Shown here: in pieces, positions 55,537 to 63,739 of the stretch
Layout of the letters: each line of letters opens with the position of its first letter
How positions within the stretch are numbered: position 1 is the first letter of the stretch
The notes under the pieces: model-generated
The model's input: the letters and a program-made list of their open reading frames with translations, nothing else
The model's database searches: none
What the model was told of the DNA's origin: nothing
Translations under genes and position numbers: made by a program
Assembly (NCBI RefSeq): GCF_030817315.1
Contig: NZ_JAUSZF010000001.1
Location: forward strand, 3,057,001 to 3,121,000
Direction of reading: 5' to 3'
Source of the DNA: Sphingomonas faeni
Lineage (GTDB): Bacteria; Pseudomonadota; Alphaproteobacteria; Sphingomonadales; Sphingomonadaceae
Length of the DNA stretch: 64,000 bases

Positions 55537-56193
55537 CTATTTCGGCCCTCTGGGGATGATCCGCAAGCGGGCATTGCCGTCAAGCGTAACAGTGCGCTCC
55601 TCGAGGTTGGCGCGCAGCTTGTTCGCGCTGAACGTCCCCTGCTGGACGGTGCCGGTCGCAGCGCCACCGCTTTCGAGCGTGCGCGCTTTCATGTCGATCG
55701 TCGCGTTGGTGGTCTTCAGGTCGTAGCCACCCGCCGCGGTGGCGTTGAGCGGACCGAACAGCTGCACCTTCTCAGTGTCCATGTCGTAGCGGCCGGTGTT
55801 CGCCTTGATGTTGGCGGGGCCGTCGGTCAGCTGGATCTGTGCCGCGAGCTGGTTGAGCTGGACGATCGGCTCGGCCGAGCTCTTCTGGATCGCGGACTGG
55901 GCGTCGAGCGTGAAGGACTGGCCCTTGCTGTCCTCGCCGCGATAGCGTGCCGCCTGGATCTTCATCCGCTCCTGCGCGACGTCGACCTTGTTCTTGTCGA
56001 GCAGAAACGACACGTCGCCGCCCGCGGTCAGCGGCGCCATTACCAGGAACGCCGCCAGCACGCCGATCGCGGTCGGCAGCGCGACGCGGGCGATCGCCAC
56101 GAAACGATCGTGGCTGCCGCCGGGCGCGGCCCAGTCCTGCCGCGCGGTGCGTGCGCGACGAGCGATTGGGGAGGGCGGCGGCATCTGGGTCAT
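55537..56193 (-). CDS. lptC: LPS export protein LptC
   Basis: 218 aa. A basic N-terminus (about 1-30), one membrane anchor (ALPTAIGVLAAFLVMAPL), then the periplasmic domain (QAARYRGEDSKGQSFTLDAQ, TEKVQLFGPLNATAAGGYDL). Ends 5 bases before lptA. Its ATG overlaps the stop of the RNase D gene as ATGA. Confidence 0.94.
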   Translation of the reverse strand: MTQMPPPSPIARRARTARQDWAAPGGSHDRFVAIARVALPTAIGVLAAFLVMAPLTAGGDVSFLLDKNKVDVAQERMKIQAARYRGEDSKGQSFTLDAQSAIQKSSAEPIVQLNQLAAQIQLTDGPANIKANTGRYDMDTEKVQLFGPLNATAAGGYDLKTTNATIDMKARTLESGGAATGTVQQGTFSANKLRANLEERTVTLDGNARLRIIPRGPK

Positions 56194-56810
56194 GCGTGGG
56201 CGAAGATGTCGATTTCGGGCCAGCCGGCGAGATCGAGCGCGGCGCGAGTCGGCAGGAAGTCGAAGCAGGCCTGTGCCAGCTCCATCCGGCCTTCGCGAAT
56301 CAGGCGCTTGTCGAGTTCGGTGCGCAACCGGTGGAGGAAGCGGACGTCGGACGCGGCATAATCCTTCTGCGCGTCGGACAGTTCGGGGCTGCCCCAGTCG
56401 GACGATTGCTGCTGCTTCGAGATATCCTGGCCGAGCAGTTCGCGGACCAGCTCCTTCAGGCCGTGGCGATCGGTGTAGGTCCGCACCAGACGCGACGCGA
56501 TCTTGGTGCAATAGACCGGCGCGGCGACGACGCCGAGGTAATGCTGGACCGCGGCGATATCGAATCGGCCGAAATGATAGAGCTTCACGCGTGCCGGATC
56601 GGCCAGCAGCGCCTTCAAATTGGGCGCGTCGTAGCCGGCACCGGCGGCGAATCGGACGAGGTGTTCGTCGGGGCCGCCATCCGAGAGCTGGACGAGGCAC
56701 AGCCGGTCGCGCGGCGTGATGAGCCCCATCGTCTCGGTATCGACGGCGATCGCGGCGCCGCCTGCGAACAGATCGGCGGGGATGTCGCCTTCGTGGAGAT
56801 AAACTGTCAT
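56190..56810 (-). CDS. Short RNase D-type 3'-5' exonuclease
   Basis: 206 aa, DEDD exonuclease: AIAVDTETMGL, LYHFGRFDIAAVQHYL, and QKDYAASDVRFLHRL (YxxxD). It lacks the HRDC domain of enteric RNase D, as is usual in alphaproteobacteria. Start ATG 56810, chosen because MTVYLHEGDIP is the family start. It leads the lpt-rpoN operon. Confidence 0.93.
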   Translation of the reverse strand: MTVYLHEGDIPADLFAGGAAIAVDTETMGLITPRDRLCLVQLSDGGPDEHLVRFAAGAGYDAPNLKALLADPARVKLYHFGRFDIAAVQHYLGVVAAPVYCTKIASRLVRTYTDRHGLKELVRELLGQDISKQQQSSDWGSPELSDAQKDYAASDVRFLHRLRTELDKRLIREGRMELAQACFDFLPTRAALDLAGWPEIDIFAHA

Positions 56811-57113
56811 GCCGGGGGCCGTAGCCGCCTGCGGCTGAACGCTCAATGGCCGTAAGGGCAGCCACGCGCGGAATCGGGCGATAAGATGGCGTTTGCGGTG
56901 GCGGTGCGACGAGCCGTGGCTCAGGAGCGACACTTGCATCAGTATCGGTCCTTATCGCGGCCCGATACGTCAGAATCTATTCGCGACGGCTTGTATTTTG
57001 CGCTAAGGGTCCCCTCAAGGCGCAAAAGGTTTCGCGCTGGAAAACCTGCGTTCGTCGTCCGGCACAAGGGTTTTGAGAAATTTGCGGGCGAACCGGGAAG
57101 ACGAACAGAGCTT
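56811..57113. other. Divergent promoter region between rnd and the cold-shock gene
   Basis: About 300 bases with no gene. The plus-strand leader from about 56940 to 57113 is long for a housekeeping gene and could form a structured 5' leader, as cold-shock mRNAs often do. TTGCAT at 56935 and nearby AT-rich steps may belong to a promoter, but I cannot fix it. Confidence 0.4.
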
Positions 57114-57992
57114 ATGGGTTTCGATAAAGGTGGCCGCGGGAACCGTGGCGGGCGTGGCCGCGACAAGCGCGACAGCTTCGGCGGCGGCGACAACGAGTTC
57201 GGCGGCGGCAGCAGCTTTGGTGGCGGCGGCGACCGGTTCGGCGGCGGCGGCGGCGGCGGCAGCAGCTATGGCGGCGGCGGCGGTGGTTCGAGCTACGGCG
57301 GCGGCGGTGGCAGCAGCTACGGCGGCGGCAGCAGCTTCGGTGGCGGCAGCGGCGGCGGCGGCGGTGGTTACCGCGGCGGCGGCGGTGGCGGCGGCTTCTC
57401 GGGCGGTGGCGGTGGCGGCGGCGGCGGTGGTCGCGGCATGCCTCCCCAGGTCGTCGGCGAAGGCACTGGCGTCGTAAAGTTCTTCAACGCGCAGAAGGGC
57501 TTCGGCTTCGTCGTTCGCGATGACGGCGGCGAGGACGTGTTCGTCCACATCAGCGCAGTCGAGCAGGCCGGCATGGTCGCGCTCGCCGAGGGTCAGCCGC
57601 TCGGCTTCACGCTCGTCGATCGCGGTGGCCGTATCTCGGCGACCGACCTGAAGATCGACGGCGAGCCGATGGCTGTCACCGATCGCGGCCCGCCGCGTGA
57701 CCGTGATGCCGGCCCGGGCGCGCCCCGCGGTGGCGACCGTGACGGTGGTGCAGGTGGCGCACAGCGTCAGCTCACCGGCGAGAAGGCGACCGGTACGGTC
57801 AAGTTCTTCAACGCGATGAAGGGCTTCGGCTTCATTCAGCGCGACGACGGACAGCCTGACGCATTCGTCCACATCTCGGCCGTGGAACGCGCCGGCATGG
57901 CGACGCTGAACGAGGGCGACAAGCTCGAGTTCGAGCTCGAGGTCGATCGTCGCGGCAAGTACGCAGCGGTGAACCTGAGCGCAGGCGGCTGA
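57114..57992 (+). CDS. Double cold-shock-domain protein with glycine-rich N-terminus
   Basis: 292 aa. Residues about 1-110 are low complexity: basic RGG-like start (GGRGNRGGRGRDKR), then Gly-rich blocks broken by Ser-Tyr and Ser-Phe (GGSSYGGG type). Two cold-shock domains follow, at about 116-180 (GVVKFFNAQKGFGFVVRDDG, DVFVHISAV) and about 226-290 (GTVKFFNAMKGFGFIQRDDG, DAFVHISAVERAG). Both keep the RNP1 KGFGF and RNP2 VFVHIS motifs. The domains are joined by a second Gly/Arg/Asp-rich linker. It probably binds single-stranded RNA or DNA; the Gly-rich tail resembles eukaryotic RNA-binding proteins that condense. Confidence 0.93.
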   Translation: MGFDKGGRGNRGGRGRDKRDSFGGGDNEFGGGSSFGGGGDRFGGGGGGGSSYGGGGGGSSYGGGGGSSYGGGSSFGGGSGGGGGGYRGGGGGGGFSGGGGGGGGGGRGMPPQVVGEGTGVVKFFNAQKGFGFVVRDDGGEDVFVHISAVEQAGMVALAEGQPLGFTLVDRGGRISATDLKIDGEPMAVTDRGPPRDRDAGPGAPRGGDRDGGAGGAQRQLTGEKATGTVKFFNAMKGFGFIQRDDGQPDAFVHISAVERAGMATLNEGDKLEFELEVDRRGKYAAVNLSAGG

Positions 57993-58024
57993 TTCAGCTG
58001 ACTGGTCCGACCGTGTTCGGTAGG

Positions 58025-58834
58025 ATGATGATTGCGGCCGGTCTCGCTTTGGCGGGGCCGGCCGTTCTCGTTTCATCGTCCGGGGTGCGGGCGGGGCAGG
58101 TGGCTGCGCCGGCCTCGCGCGAGCCGACTCGCGTGCCGGTGTTCTCGGCGACGATCGTCGCGCGCTATCCGCATGATCGCACCGCGTTCACCGAGGGGCT
58201 GCTGTGGCACGACGGCGCGCTGTACGAGAGTACGGGGCAGGAGCGGCAATCCGACGTCCGCCGGGTGTCGCTCAAGGACGGCAAGATCCTGGCGAAGACG
58301 CGAATCGATCCGGCGCAGTTCGGCGAAGGCCTCGCGCTGTGGAAGGATCAGCTGGTCAGCCTGACCTGGCATGACGGTATCGCGCATCGCTGGGACGTTC
58401 GTACGCTGAAACCCAAGGGGCAGAACCGGTACACCGGCGAGGGTTGGGGGCTGACGAGCGACGGCGTCTCGCTGCTCCAGTCCGACGGCAGTTCCGACAT
58501 TATTTTCCGCGATCCGCTAACCCTGGCGGAGCGTCGCCGCGTGGCGGTGACGATCGACGGGCGGCCGCTGCGGGACATCAACGAGCTCGAATACGTCGAC
58601 GGCGCGCTGCTGGCGAACGTGTGGCATACGGGGTTCTTGGTCCGCATCGATCCGAAGACCGGGAAGGTGACCGCGGTGATCGACCTGCGTCCGCTCGTCG
58701 CGGAGATTGCGGCTACCGACCGGGAGGCGGTGCTCAATGGTATTGCGTGGGATGCGAAGGCGGATCGGCTGTTCGTGACGGGCAAATACTGGCCGACGCT
58801 GTTCGAGATAAAGATCGCCGCCGCGCCGCAATAA
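58025..58834 (+). CDS. Glutaminyl-peptide cyclotransferase family protein
   Basis: 269 aa, signal peptide (AAGLALAGPAVLVSSSGVRAG). Beta-propeller with YPHDRTAFTEGLLWHDGALY, STGQERQSDVRRVSL, GEGLALWKDQLVSLTW and NELEYVDGALLANVW, the pattern of plant-type (papaya-like) glutaminyl cyclases. It would convert N-terminal Gln to pyroglutamate on exported peptides. GTG 58013 is an alternative start. Confidence 0.9.
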   Translation: MMIAAGLALAGPAVLVSSSGVRAGQVAAPASREPTRVPVFSATIVARYPHDRTAFTEGLLWHDGALYESTGQERQSDVRRVSLKDGKILAKTRIDPAQFGEGLALWKDQLVSLTWHDGIAHRWDVRTLKPKGQNRYTGEGWGLTSDGVSLLQSDGSSDIIFRDPLTLAERRRVAVTIDGRPLRDINELEYVDGALLANVWHTGFLVRIDPKTGKVTAVIDLRPLVAEIAATDREAVLNGIAWDAKADRLFVTGKYWPTLFEIKIAAAPQ

Positions 58835-58850
58835 GCCGGTCCCCTCCCTT

Positions 58851-58905
58851 GTTCTCCCGCGGAGGCGGGAGCCCAGGCTGGACTCCCGCCTTCGCGGGAG
58901 AACAG
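58851..58905. repeat. Palindromic repeat, family C, third copy
   Basis: GTTCTCCCGCGGAGGCGGGA then GCCCAGG, mirrored by CTGGACTCCCGCCTTCGCGG then GAGAAC. Confidence 0.93.
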
Positions 58906-58939
58906 GGTGGCATCGTTCCAACCTTCACTTGCTCATTCT

Positions 58940-59019
58940 GTCATCCTGACGAAAGTCAGGACCCAGAGTTACGAACGCCTACACTCTTGGCCCTGGGTCC
59001 TGACTTTCGTCAGGATGAC
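58940..59019. repeat. Palindromic repeat, family A, second copy
   Basis: Arms 58940-58966 and 58993-59019 are an exact 27-bp inverted repeat (GTCATCCTGACGAAAGTCAG then GACCCAG), the same arms as the copy at 656-740 with a different loop. Confidence 0.95.
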
Positions 59020-59093
59020 GGAAGGGGGGCGATGGAGTTTTGGGGGGCTTTGAACAGCCGCCGCTGGATTAGTCCTAGCGATCGCTCTGCGCC

Positions 59094-59876
59094 CTAATTT
59101 CCAGTGTCAGCGCGCCCGCCCTCTGGAGCCACCCCGCGGATCGCGGCAAGCACATGCGCGAGCAACCCGTTCGCATCGTGGCGGATGTTGTGGCCGCCTG
59201 GCATCGCGACCTTGCGCGCGTTCGGCATCGTTAGCAGCGGGCACAGGCTGTCGGTTTCCTCGAGGCCGTAGATGCACGTCAGCGGCGCCCAGGTCAGCCG
59301 GTTGCCGGTCGTCGCGCCCATGCTGTCCGGCGTTCCGTGATCGTAGAGAAGCCCGGACGGATCGGCGCGGTAGAAGACCGTGTTTCCCGGCAGGATCAAC
59401 ACGATCGCCGCGACCCGCGCGCGTAACGACGGAGGCAGGTCCGCCAGCCCGGTCTGGACTATGTCCGCGCCATAGGACTGGCCCATCACGACGATCCGCT
59501 TCGCACCGGTCCGGGCCAGTGCCGTTCGAATGCCGTCCGCGACGATCACATCCAGCTCGTCGCGCGTTCGAGATCGTGCGAACAAGGCCGGTGTCGTGAT
59601 TCCGACGACCGGGATGCCGTGCTCGGTCAGTCCCCGCGAGGTCGACGCGCCGAGCAGGAACCGCAGCCCCATGTCGCCCGAGAAGTTGACGACCGCGATC
59701 GGCGGTGTTCCCGACGACCGGACACCGATAGCCGGAAACACATGCACCGGATCGCGATCGAAATAGCCCGCGAGATAGACGAACAGCACGACGATCGCGG
59801 AGAGGATGCCGGTCACCCACGCGCCGCGCCGCCAGCGTCGTGCCGCTGCCGTCCGGGGGTGTTTCGAACTGTTCAC
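59094..59876 (-). CDS. AcvB/VirJ-like alpha/beta hydrolase
   Basis: 260 aa with an N-terminal membrane anchor (TGILSAIVVLFVYLAGYF). VVNFSGDMGLRFL, HGIPVVGITTPALFA, VMGQSYGADIVQTGL (nucleophile Ser) and a late MPGGHNIRHD (His) match the VirJ family. Agrobacterium AcvB of this family hydrolyses lysyl-phosphatidylglycerol; a similar lipid-head activity is possible. It lies downstream of the DNA ligase gene on the same strand, 72 bases away. Confidence 0.8.
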   Translation of the reverse strand: MNSSKHPRTAAARRWRRGAWVTGILSAIVVLFVYLAGYFDRDPVHVFPAIGVRSSGTPPIAVVNFSGDMGLRFLLGASTSRGLTEHGIPVVGITTPALFARSRTRDELDVIVADGIRTALARTGAKRIVVMGQSYGADIVQTGLADLPPSLRARVAAIVLILPGNTVFYRADPSGLLYDHGTPDSMGATTGNRLTWAPLTCIYGLEETDSLCPLLTMPNARKVAMPGGHNIRHDANGLLAHVLAAIRGVAPEGGRADTGN

Positions 59877-59948
59877 CGGATCATCCTTACGCGTGGCAGG
59901 ATCGCGCGTGATAGCCCGACCACGCCGTGTGCTTCGATGACGCGTGGA

Positions 59949-61541
59949 TTACGTAATCATCCGCTTGAGCGTCTCGATCCGGTCCGCCTCCGCCGCGGGC
60001 TTGTCGGTTCGGATTCGCGCGATCCGTGGGAATCGCATCGCGACGCCCGATTTGTGCCGCTTCGAATCGTGGAGCGAATCGAACGCGATCTCCAGCACCA
60101 GCGTCTTCTCCACCTCGCGCACCGGGCCGAACCGGTTCTGCGTGTGGTTGCGGACGAAGCTGTCGAGCATTTTCAGCTCTTCGTCGGTGATCCCGGAATA
60201 GGCCTTGCCGACGGGGAGCAACTCGCCGTCCTCGGTCCAGCAACCGAAGGTATAGTCCGAATAATAGGACGAGCGGCGCCCGGAGCCGCGTTGCGCGTAC
60301 ATCATCACGCAATCGGCGGTCAGCGGATCGCGCTTCCATTTGTACCAGAGGCCGGCTCGGCGCCCGCCGACATAGGGTGAGTCGCGGCGCTTGAGCATGA
60401 CGCCCTCGATCGCGGCATCGCGCGAGGTGGCGCGGATCGCTTCCAGCGCGGTGAAGTCCTCCGCCTCGATCACCGCGCTCAGATCGAACCGCTCGGGATC
60501 GAGTTGCGGCACGAACGCCTCGAGCCGCTTGCGCCGCTCGGTCCAGGGCAGCGTCCGCAGATCCTCCTGACCATCGAGCAACAGGTCGTAGAGCCGGACG
60601 AACGCAGGATACTCGGCCAGCATCTTCGCCGACACGGTCTTGCGCCCGAGCCTCTGCTGGAGCGCGTTGAAGCTGGCCGCACCGCCGCCGTCCTCCAGCG
60701 TGCCGCCCTGATGCTCGCCCTTGACCAGCAGTTCGCCGTCGACAGTGCCCGGTGTCCGAAACGCTGCGGCGATCTCCGGGAAGCTGCCCGTCACGTCGTC
60801 GCCGGTGCGGCTGTAGAGACGCGTTTCGCCCGCGACATGGACGATCTGGACGCGGATGCCGTCCCATTTCCACTCGGCGGCATAGTCGGTGAGATCGACG
60901 CGGAGGTCTTCGAGGCCGTGGGCGAGCATGAACGGCCGGAACACGGGCACGTCGGCGGGGGTCGGCTGCGCGCCCGTGCCCTCCGCCCAGGCGAACAGGC
61001 TGGCATAGGGCGCGTCGAGCCCGTGCCAGACTTCTTCGACCGCATCGACGTCGAGCCCGAACGCGTCGGCCAGCGCGGTCTTCGCCAGCCGCGCCGACAC
61101 GCCGATCCTGAGTGCGCCCGTCGCCATCTTGAGTAGCGCGAACCGCTCTTCGGCATCCGACCGGTCGAGCATGTCCGCGAGTGCGGCGGGGGCATCGGCA
61201 CGCGACAACGCCGCGAGCCGCTCGACGACGTCGGTGATCGACAGGGGGGTGGGATCGACCGGAACCGTCTGCTCTGGCCAGAGCAGCGCCACCGTCTCCG
61301 CGGTATCGCCGACATAGTCGCGGCTCATCCGGAACAGCACCGGATCCACGCGCTCCTCGATCAACCCGCGGATCACCGCCGATTTCACGCCCTTGAGATC
61401 GAGATCGCCGGTCAGTGCCGCCATCGCCCAGCCGCGGTCGGGGTCGGGCGTCGCGCGCAGGTAATCCGCGATCAGCTTCAGCTTCGCGTTGCGCGACGGG
61501 GTGTAGGTGAGTGAGTCGAGCAGGGCGGCAAAAGCGTGCAT
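59949..61541 (-). CDS. ATP-dependent DNA ligase of the ligase-associated repair set
   Basis: 530 aa. The N-terminal DNA-binding domain (about 1-190) is followed by the nucleotidyltransferase core with the AMP lysine in AEWKWDGIRVQI. Motif III is near DGELLVKG, motif IV near EGVMLKRRDSPY and motif V near LWYKWKRDP. The OB-fold follows. This size and layout match the ligase named for cisplatin damage response, partner of the helicase, exonuclease and PdeM also in this window. ATG 61541. Confidence 0.93.
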   Translation of the reverse strand: MHAFAALLDSLTYTPSRNAKLKLIADYLRATPDPDRGWAMAALTGDLDLKGVKSAVIRGLIEERVDPVLFRMSRDYVGDTAETVALLWPEQTVPVDPTPLSITDVVERLAALSRADAPAALADMLDRSDAEERFALLKMATGALRIGVSARLAKTALADAFGLDVDAVEEVWHGLDAPYASLFAWAEGTGAQPTPADVPVFRPFMLAHGLEDLRVDLTDYAAEWKWDGIRVQIVHVAGETRLYSRTGDDVTGSFPEIAAAFRTPGTVDGELLVKGEHQGGTLEDGGGAASFNALQQRLGRKTVSAKMLAEYPAFVRLYDLLLDGQEDLRTLPWTERRKRLEAFVPQLDPERFDLSAVIEAEDFTALEAIRATSRDAAIEGVMLKRRDSPYVGGRRAGLWYKWKRDPLTADCVMMYAQRGSGRRSSYYSDYTFGCWTEDGELLPVGKAYSGITDEELKMLDSFVRNHTQNRFGPVREVEKTLVLEIAFDSLHDSKRHKSGVAMRFPRIARIRTDKPAAEADRIETLKRMIT

Positions 61542-61645
61542 CGTCGTTCAACGCACGGGAAGCCGCCGCCGCTCCCCGTACCTCTTCACCGCGCCGATCT
61601 TCATCGCGCCCATCTTCACGGCGCCCATCTTCACCGGGCCCGTCT

Positions 61646-62152
61646 TCACCGCGTGCGCGTGTAGCTGAAAAGAACCTCGCGCGGCGCCTTGCCGTCGATT
61701 CGTACCCAGACGTCGATGCGGTTGGGGCCGAGTCGGCGCATCGTCAGCCCATCGAAATGGACCGCATCCTTCTCCATCGCGACGAGCGGGAAGCTCTCCG
61801 GTTTACCCGTCTTGTCTTCCCAGCCGGTCAGGTCGGCGTTGAAATGACGCAGGCGATAGGCCAGCGATCTGCCGACGGGGACGATCTGGATCAGTTCGTA
61901 AAAGGCGACCTTACCCTTCTGCGTCTGCGTGAAATGTCCCGTGATCTGACCGGCTTCGGGCGCTGCATAGACCTCTGTGGCATCGCCGCCGAGACCGGGC
62001 CCGTGCCAGCTTCCCTCCAGCCATGCGAGCGATTCGATGCTCGCGGCCGGCGGTGCGACTCCGGGGGCGGCGGACCGCGTCTCGTCCGGAACGGCGGCAA
62101 GGGACGAGGCCGGCAAGGCGGCGAGCGCGAGGATCGGGATCCAGAAATGCAT
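61646..62152 (-). CDS. DUF6265 family secreted protein
   Basis: 168 aa, signal peptide ending ASSLAA. LAWLEGSWHGPGLGGDATEV is the start motif of DUF6265-type proteins, and YELIQIVPVGRSLAYRLRHF and KDAVHFDGLTMRRLG follow. Fold and function unknown. Just 5' of the ligase, the gap at 61575-61645 has short imperfect 15-bp repeats of CATCTTCACGGCGCC. Confidence 0.8.
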   Translation of the reverse strand: MHFWIPILALAALPASSLAAVPDETRSAAPGVAPPAASIESLAWLEGSWHGPGLGGDATEVYAAPEAGQITGHFTQTQKGKVAFYELIQIVPVGRSLAYRLRHFNADLTGWEDKTGKPESFPLVAMEKDAVHFDGLTMRRLGPNRIDVWVRIDGKAPREVLFSYTRTR

Positions 62153-62222
62153 ATAGCCTCCACCGTTTCCGGCAGAGGCTACATGATTGGCGCCGCTTGG
62201 CGAGTCGCTAGCGGTATGCGCG

Positions 62223-62408
62223 TCAGTCGATCGCGTTCTTGATACCCTTGCCGGCGAGCAGGCCGAGCACGAGGAAGATCACGAACAGCGCGATCGCGAT
62301 AAAGAACAGGATCTTGGCGATCCCGATGAACGCGCCGCCGATGCCGCCGAAGCCGAGCAGCGCGAGAACGGCGCCGATGACGAGAAAGGTGATTGCGAGC
62401 TTCAGCAT
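62223..62408 (-). CDS. DUF1328 small membrane protein
   Basis: 61 aa, two hydrophobic segments ([20 protein letters not shown] and [20 protein letters not shown]). The spacing and the [16 protein letters not shown] motif match DUF1328 (YtjA-like). Often stress-induced; membrane-bound. Confidence 0.93.
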   Translation of the reverse strand: MLKLAITFLVIGAVLALLGFGGIGGAFIGIAKILFFIAIALFVIFLVLGLLAGKGIKNAID

Positions 62409-62477
62409 GGCGGCCTCCAGTTTTCGGTAAGGTCTATCAACCGGCCCGGCGACCGCATTGTTCCTCGGCTGTAACGA

Positions 62478-62975
62478 TCAGGCCTTGCGGCTGGCTTCGA
62501 ACAGGAACCATGCGCGTTCTTCGGCATGGTCGGTCCATTCGTCGACGATGCCGCTGGTGGCGTTGTCCTTGGCGGCGTCGGCGGCGTCCTTGACGATGCG
62601 GAACTGCTCGACGAGCTTCAGATTGTCCTCGCGCAGTTCGGCGAGCATCTCGGTCGGGCCGACGAACGCCATGTCGTTGTCGGCGATCGTCTGGTGCCGC
62701 GAGATGTCGCCGATCGAGCGCAGCGTGGTATTGCCGGTTTTCCGCACGCGCTCGGCGATCGCGTCGGTCACGCCGATGATCTGAGCGGACTGGTCGTCGA
62801 GCAGCAAATGGTAATCGCGGAAATGCGGCCCCGACATGTGCCAGTGGAAGTTCTTGGTCTTGAGATACAGCGCGTAGCAATCGGCGAGCGCGGCGTTCAG
62901 CGCGTCGGCGACCGACTTGGTGCTGTTGCTCGGCAGGTCGGTGGGCGTGTCGAGGGCGGGGTTGATGTCGGCCAT
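62478..62975 (-). CDS. dps: Dps family DNA-binding ferritin
   Basis: 165 aa. The ferroxidase segment TKNFHWHMSGPHFRDYHLLL and LDDQSAQIIGVTDAIAERVR are typical of Dps dodecamers that store iron and shield DNA from oxidants. N-terminal tail is acidic/Ser-Thr-rich with few lysines, so DNA binding may be weak. Start ATG 62975 (MADINPALD). Confidence 0.94.
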   Translation of the reverse strand: MADINPALDTPTDLPSNSTKSVADALNAALADCYALYLKTKNFHWHMSGPHFRDYHLLLDDQSAQIIGVTDAIAERVRKTGNTTLRSIGDISRHQTIADNDMAFVGPTEMLAELREDNLKLVEQFRIVKDAADAAKDNATSGIVDEWTDHAEERAWFLFEASRKA

Positions 62976-63147
62976 GTCTAGCTCCGGTTGGAAAGTCGTT
63001 GCGTGAACGATCCGAACGCCGAATTGCTCCCCATCGCTAACCAATCTCCCGCTAGACCAATCGCAGGGCACGGAGCGCTAGGACGACGCCGACTATCAGG
63101 AACACAATGGCGATCGCGATGCGCAGCGGCCTGAGCGGTAGTTTCAG

Positions 63148-63402
63148 TCATGCAGCCTCGCCCATCAGTGCGGCGGGGACGATCGCGACCAGCGAGCCGA
63201 TTGTCGCGTCGATCGCGGCGATTCGGGCGGTCAGGTCGGCTTTCACCGCGATCATGTCGTCGATTCGTACTGCCTGGCCCACGATCCCGCTCCCTTTTAT
63301 CTGGCGGTAGAATGCGCTTATGGTCGTGAATAGCGGGTTAAATGATGCGTCTTGCCGCGTGTCGAAGGCGTAAAGCTTGACTTCGTCGCGCGCGTCCGCC
63401 AT
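63148..63402 (-). CDS. Hypothetical 84-aa protein
   Basis: MADARDEVKLYAFDTRQDAS, then VGQAVRIDDMIAVKADLTAR, soluble, helical, no family recognised. Start ATG 63402 has a G-rich stretch upstream but a poor ribosome site. Codon pattern fits coding. It lies between dps and rpmG on the minus strand. Confidence 0.5.
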   Translation of the reverse strand: MADARDEVKLYAFDTRQDASFNPLFTTISAFYRQIKGSGIVGQAVRIDDMIAVKADLTARIAAIDATIGSLVAIVPAALMGEAA

Positions 63403-63472
63403 GCGCCGCCCCTGATGGAGCGGCGGCGTCAGTTCGCCGCTTTCGCATTTTCAAGCCATAGGAATTGGGCTC

Positions 63473-63640
63473 ATGGCCAAGCCGACCACCGTAAAGATCA
63501 AGCTGCTCAGCACCGCTGACACCGGCTTCTTCTACGTCACCAAGAAGAATCCCCGTACGAAGACGGAGAAGCTCTCCTTCTCGAAGTACGATCCCGTCGT
63601 GCGCAAGCATGTCGAGTTCAAGGAAGCCAAGATCAAGTAA
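63473..63640 (+). CDS. rpmG: 50S ribosomal protein L33
   Basis: 55 aa: [54 protein letters not shown]. Cysteine-free type, without the zinc ribbon. Length and motifs are standard. Confidence 0.97.
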   Translation: MAKPTTVKIKLLSTADTGFFYVTKKNPRTKTEKLSFSKYDPVVRKHVEFKEAKIK

Positions 63641-63684
63641 TCAGGTTGGCGGCTTAGGTCGCCGATTGATTGCGATGATCCGAA

Positions 63685-63714
63685 AAGCCGCGGATAGCGA
63701 TATCCGCGGCTTTG
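63685..63714. terminator. Hairpin terminator between rpmG and divK
   Basis: A perfect 13-bp stem AAAGCCGCGGATA (63685-63697) / TATCCGCGGCTTT (63702-63714) with loop GCGA. A and T tracts on both sides let it serve both convergent genes, though the T-runs are short. Confidence 0.8.
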
Positions 63715-63739
63715 GGCGTTCCCCCCGGATCGGGGAGGA

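Noticed and set aside
57015..58076. Alanine-rich open frame antisense to the cold-shock gene
   Set aside because: Ala runs are the complement of GGC glycine codons; not a real protein.
63055..63147. Tiny membrane peptide on the minus strand (LRPLRIAIAIVFLIVG)
   Set aside because: Good hydrophobic pattern but no ATG, GTG or TTG start in that frame after the preceding stop.
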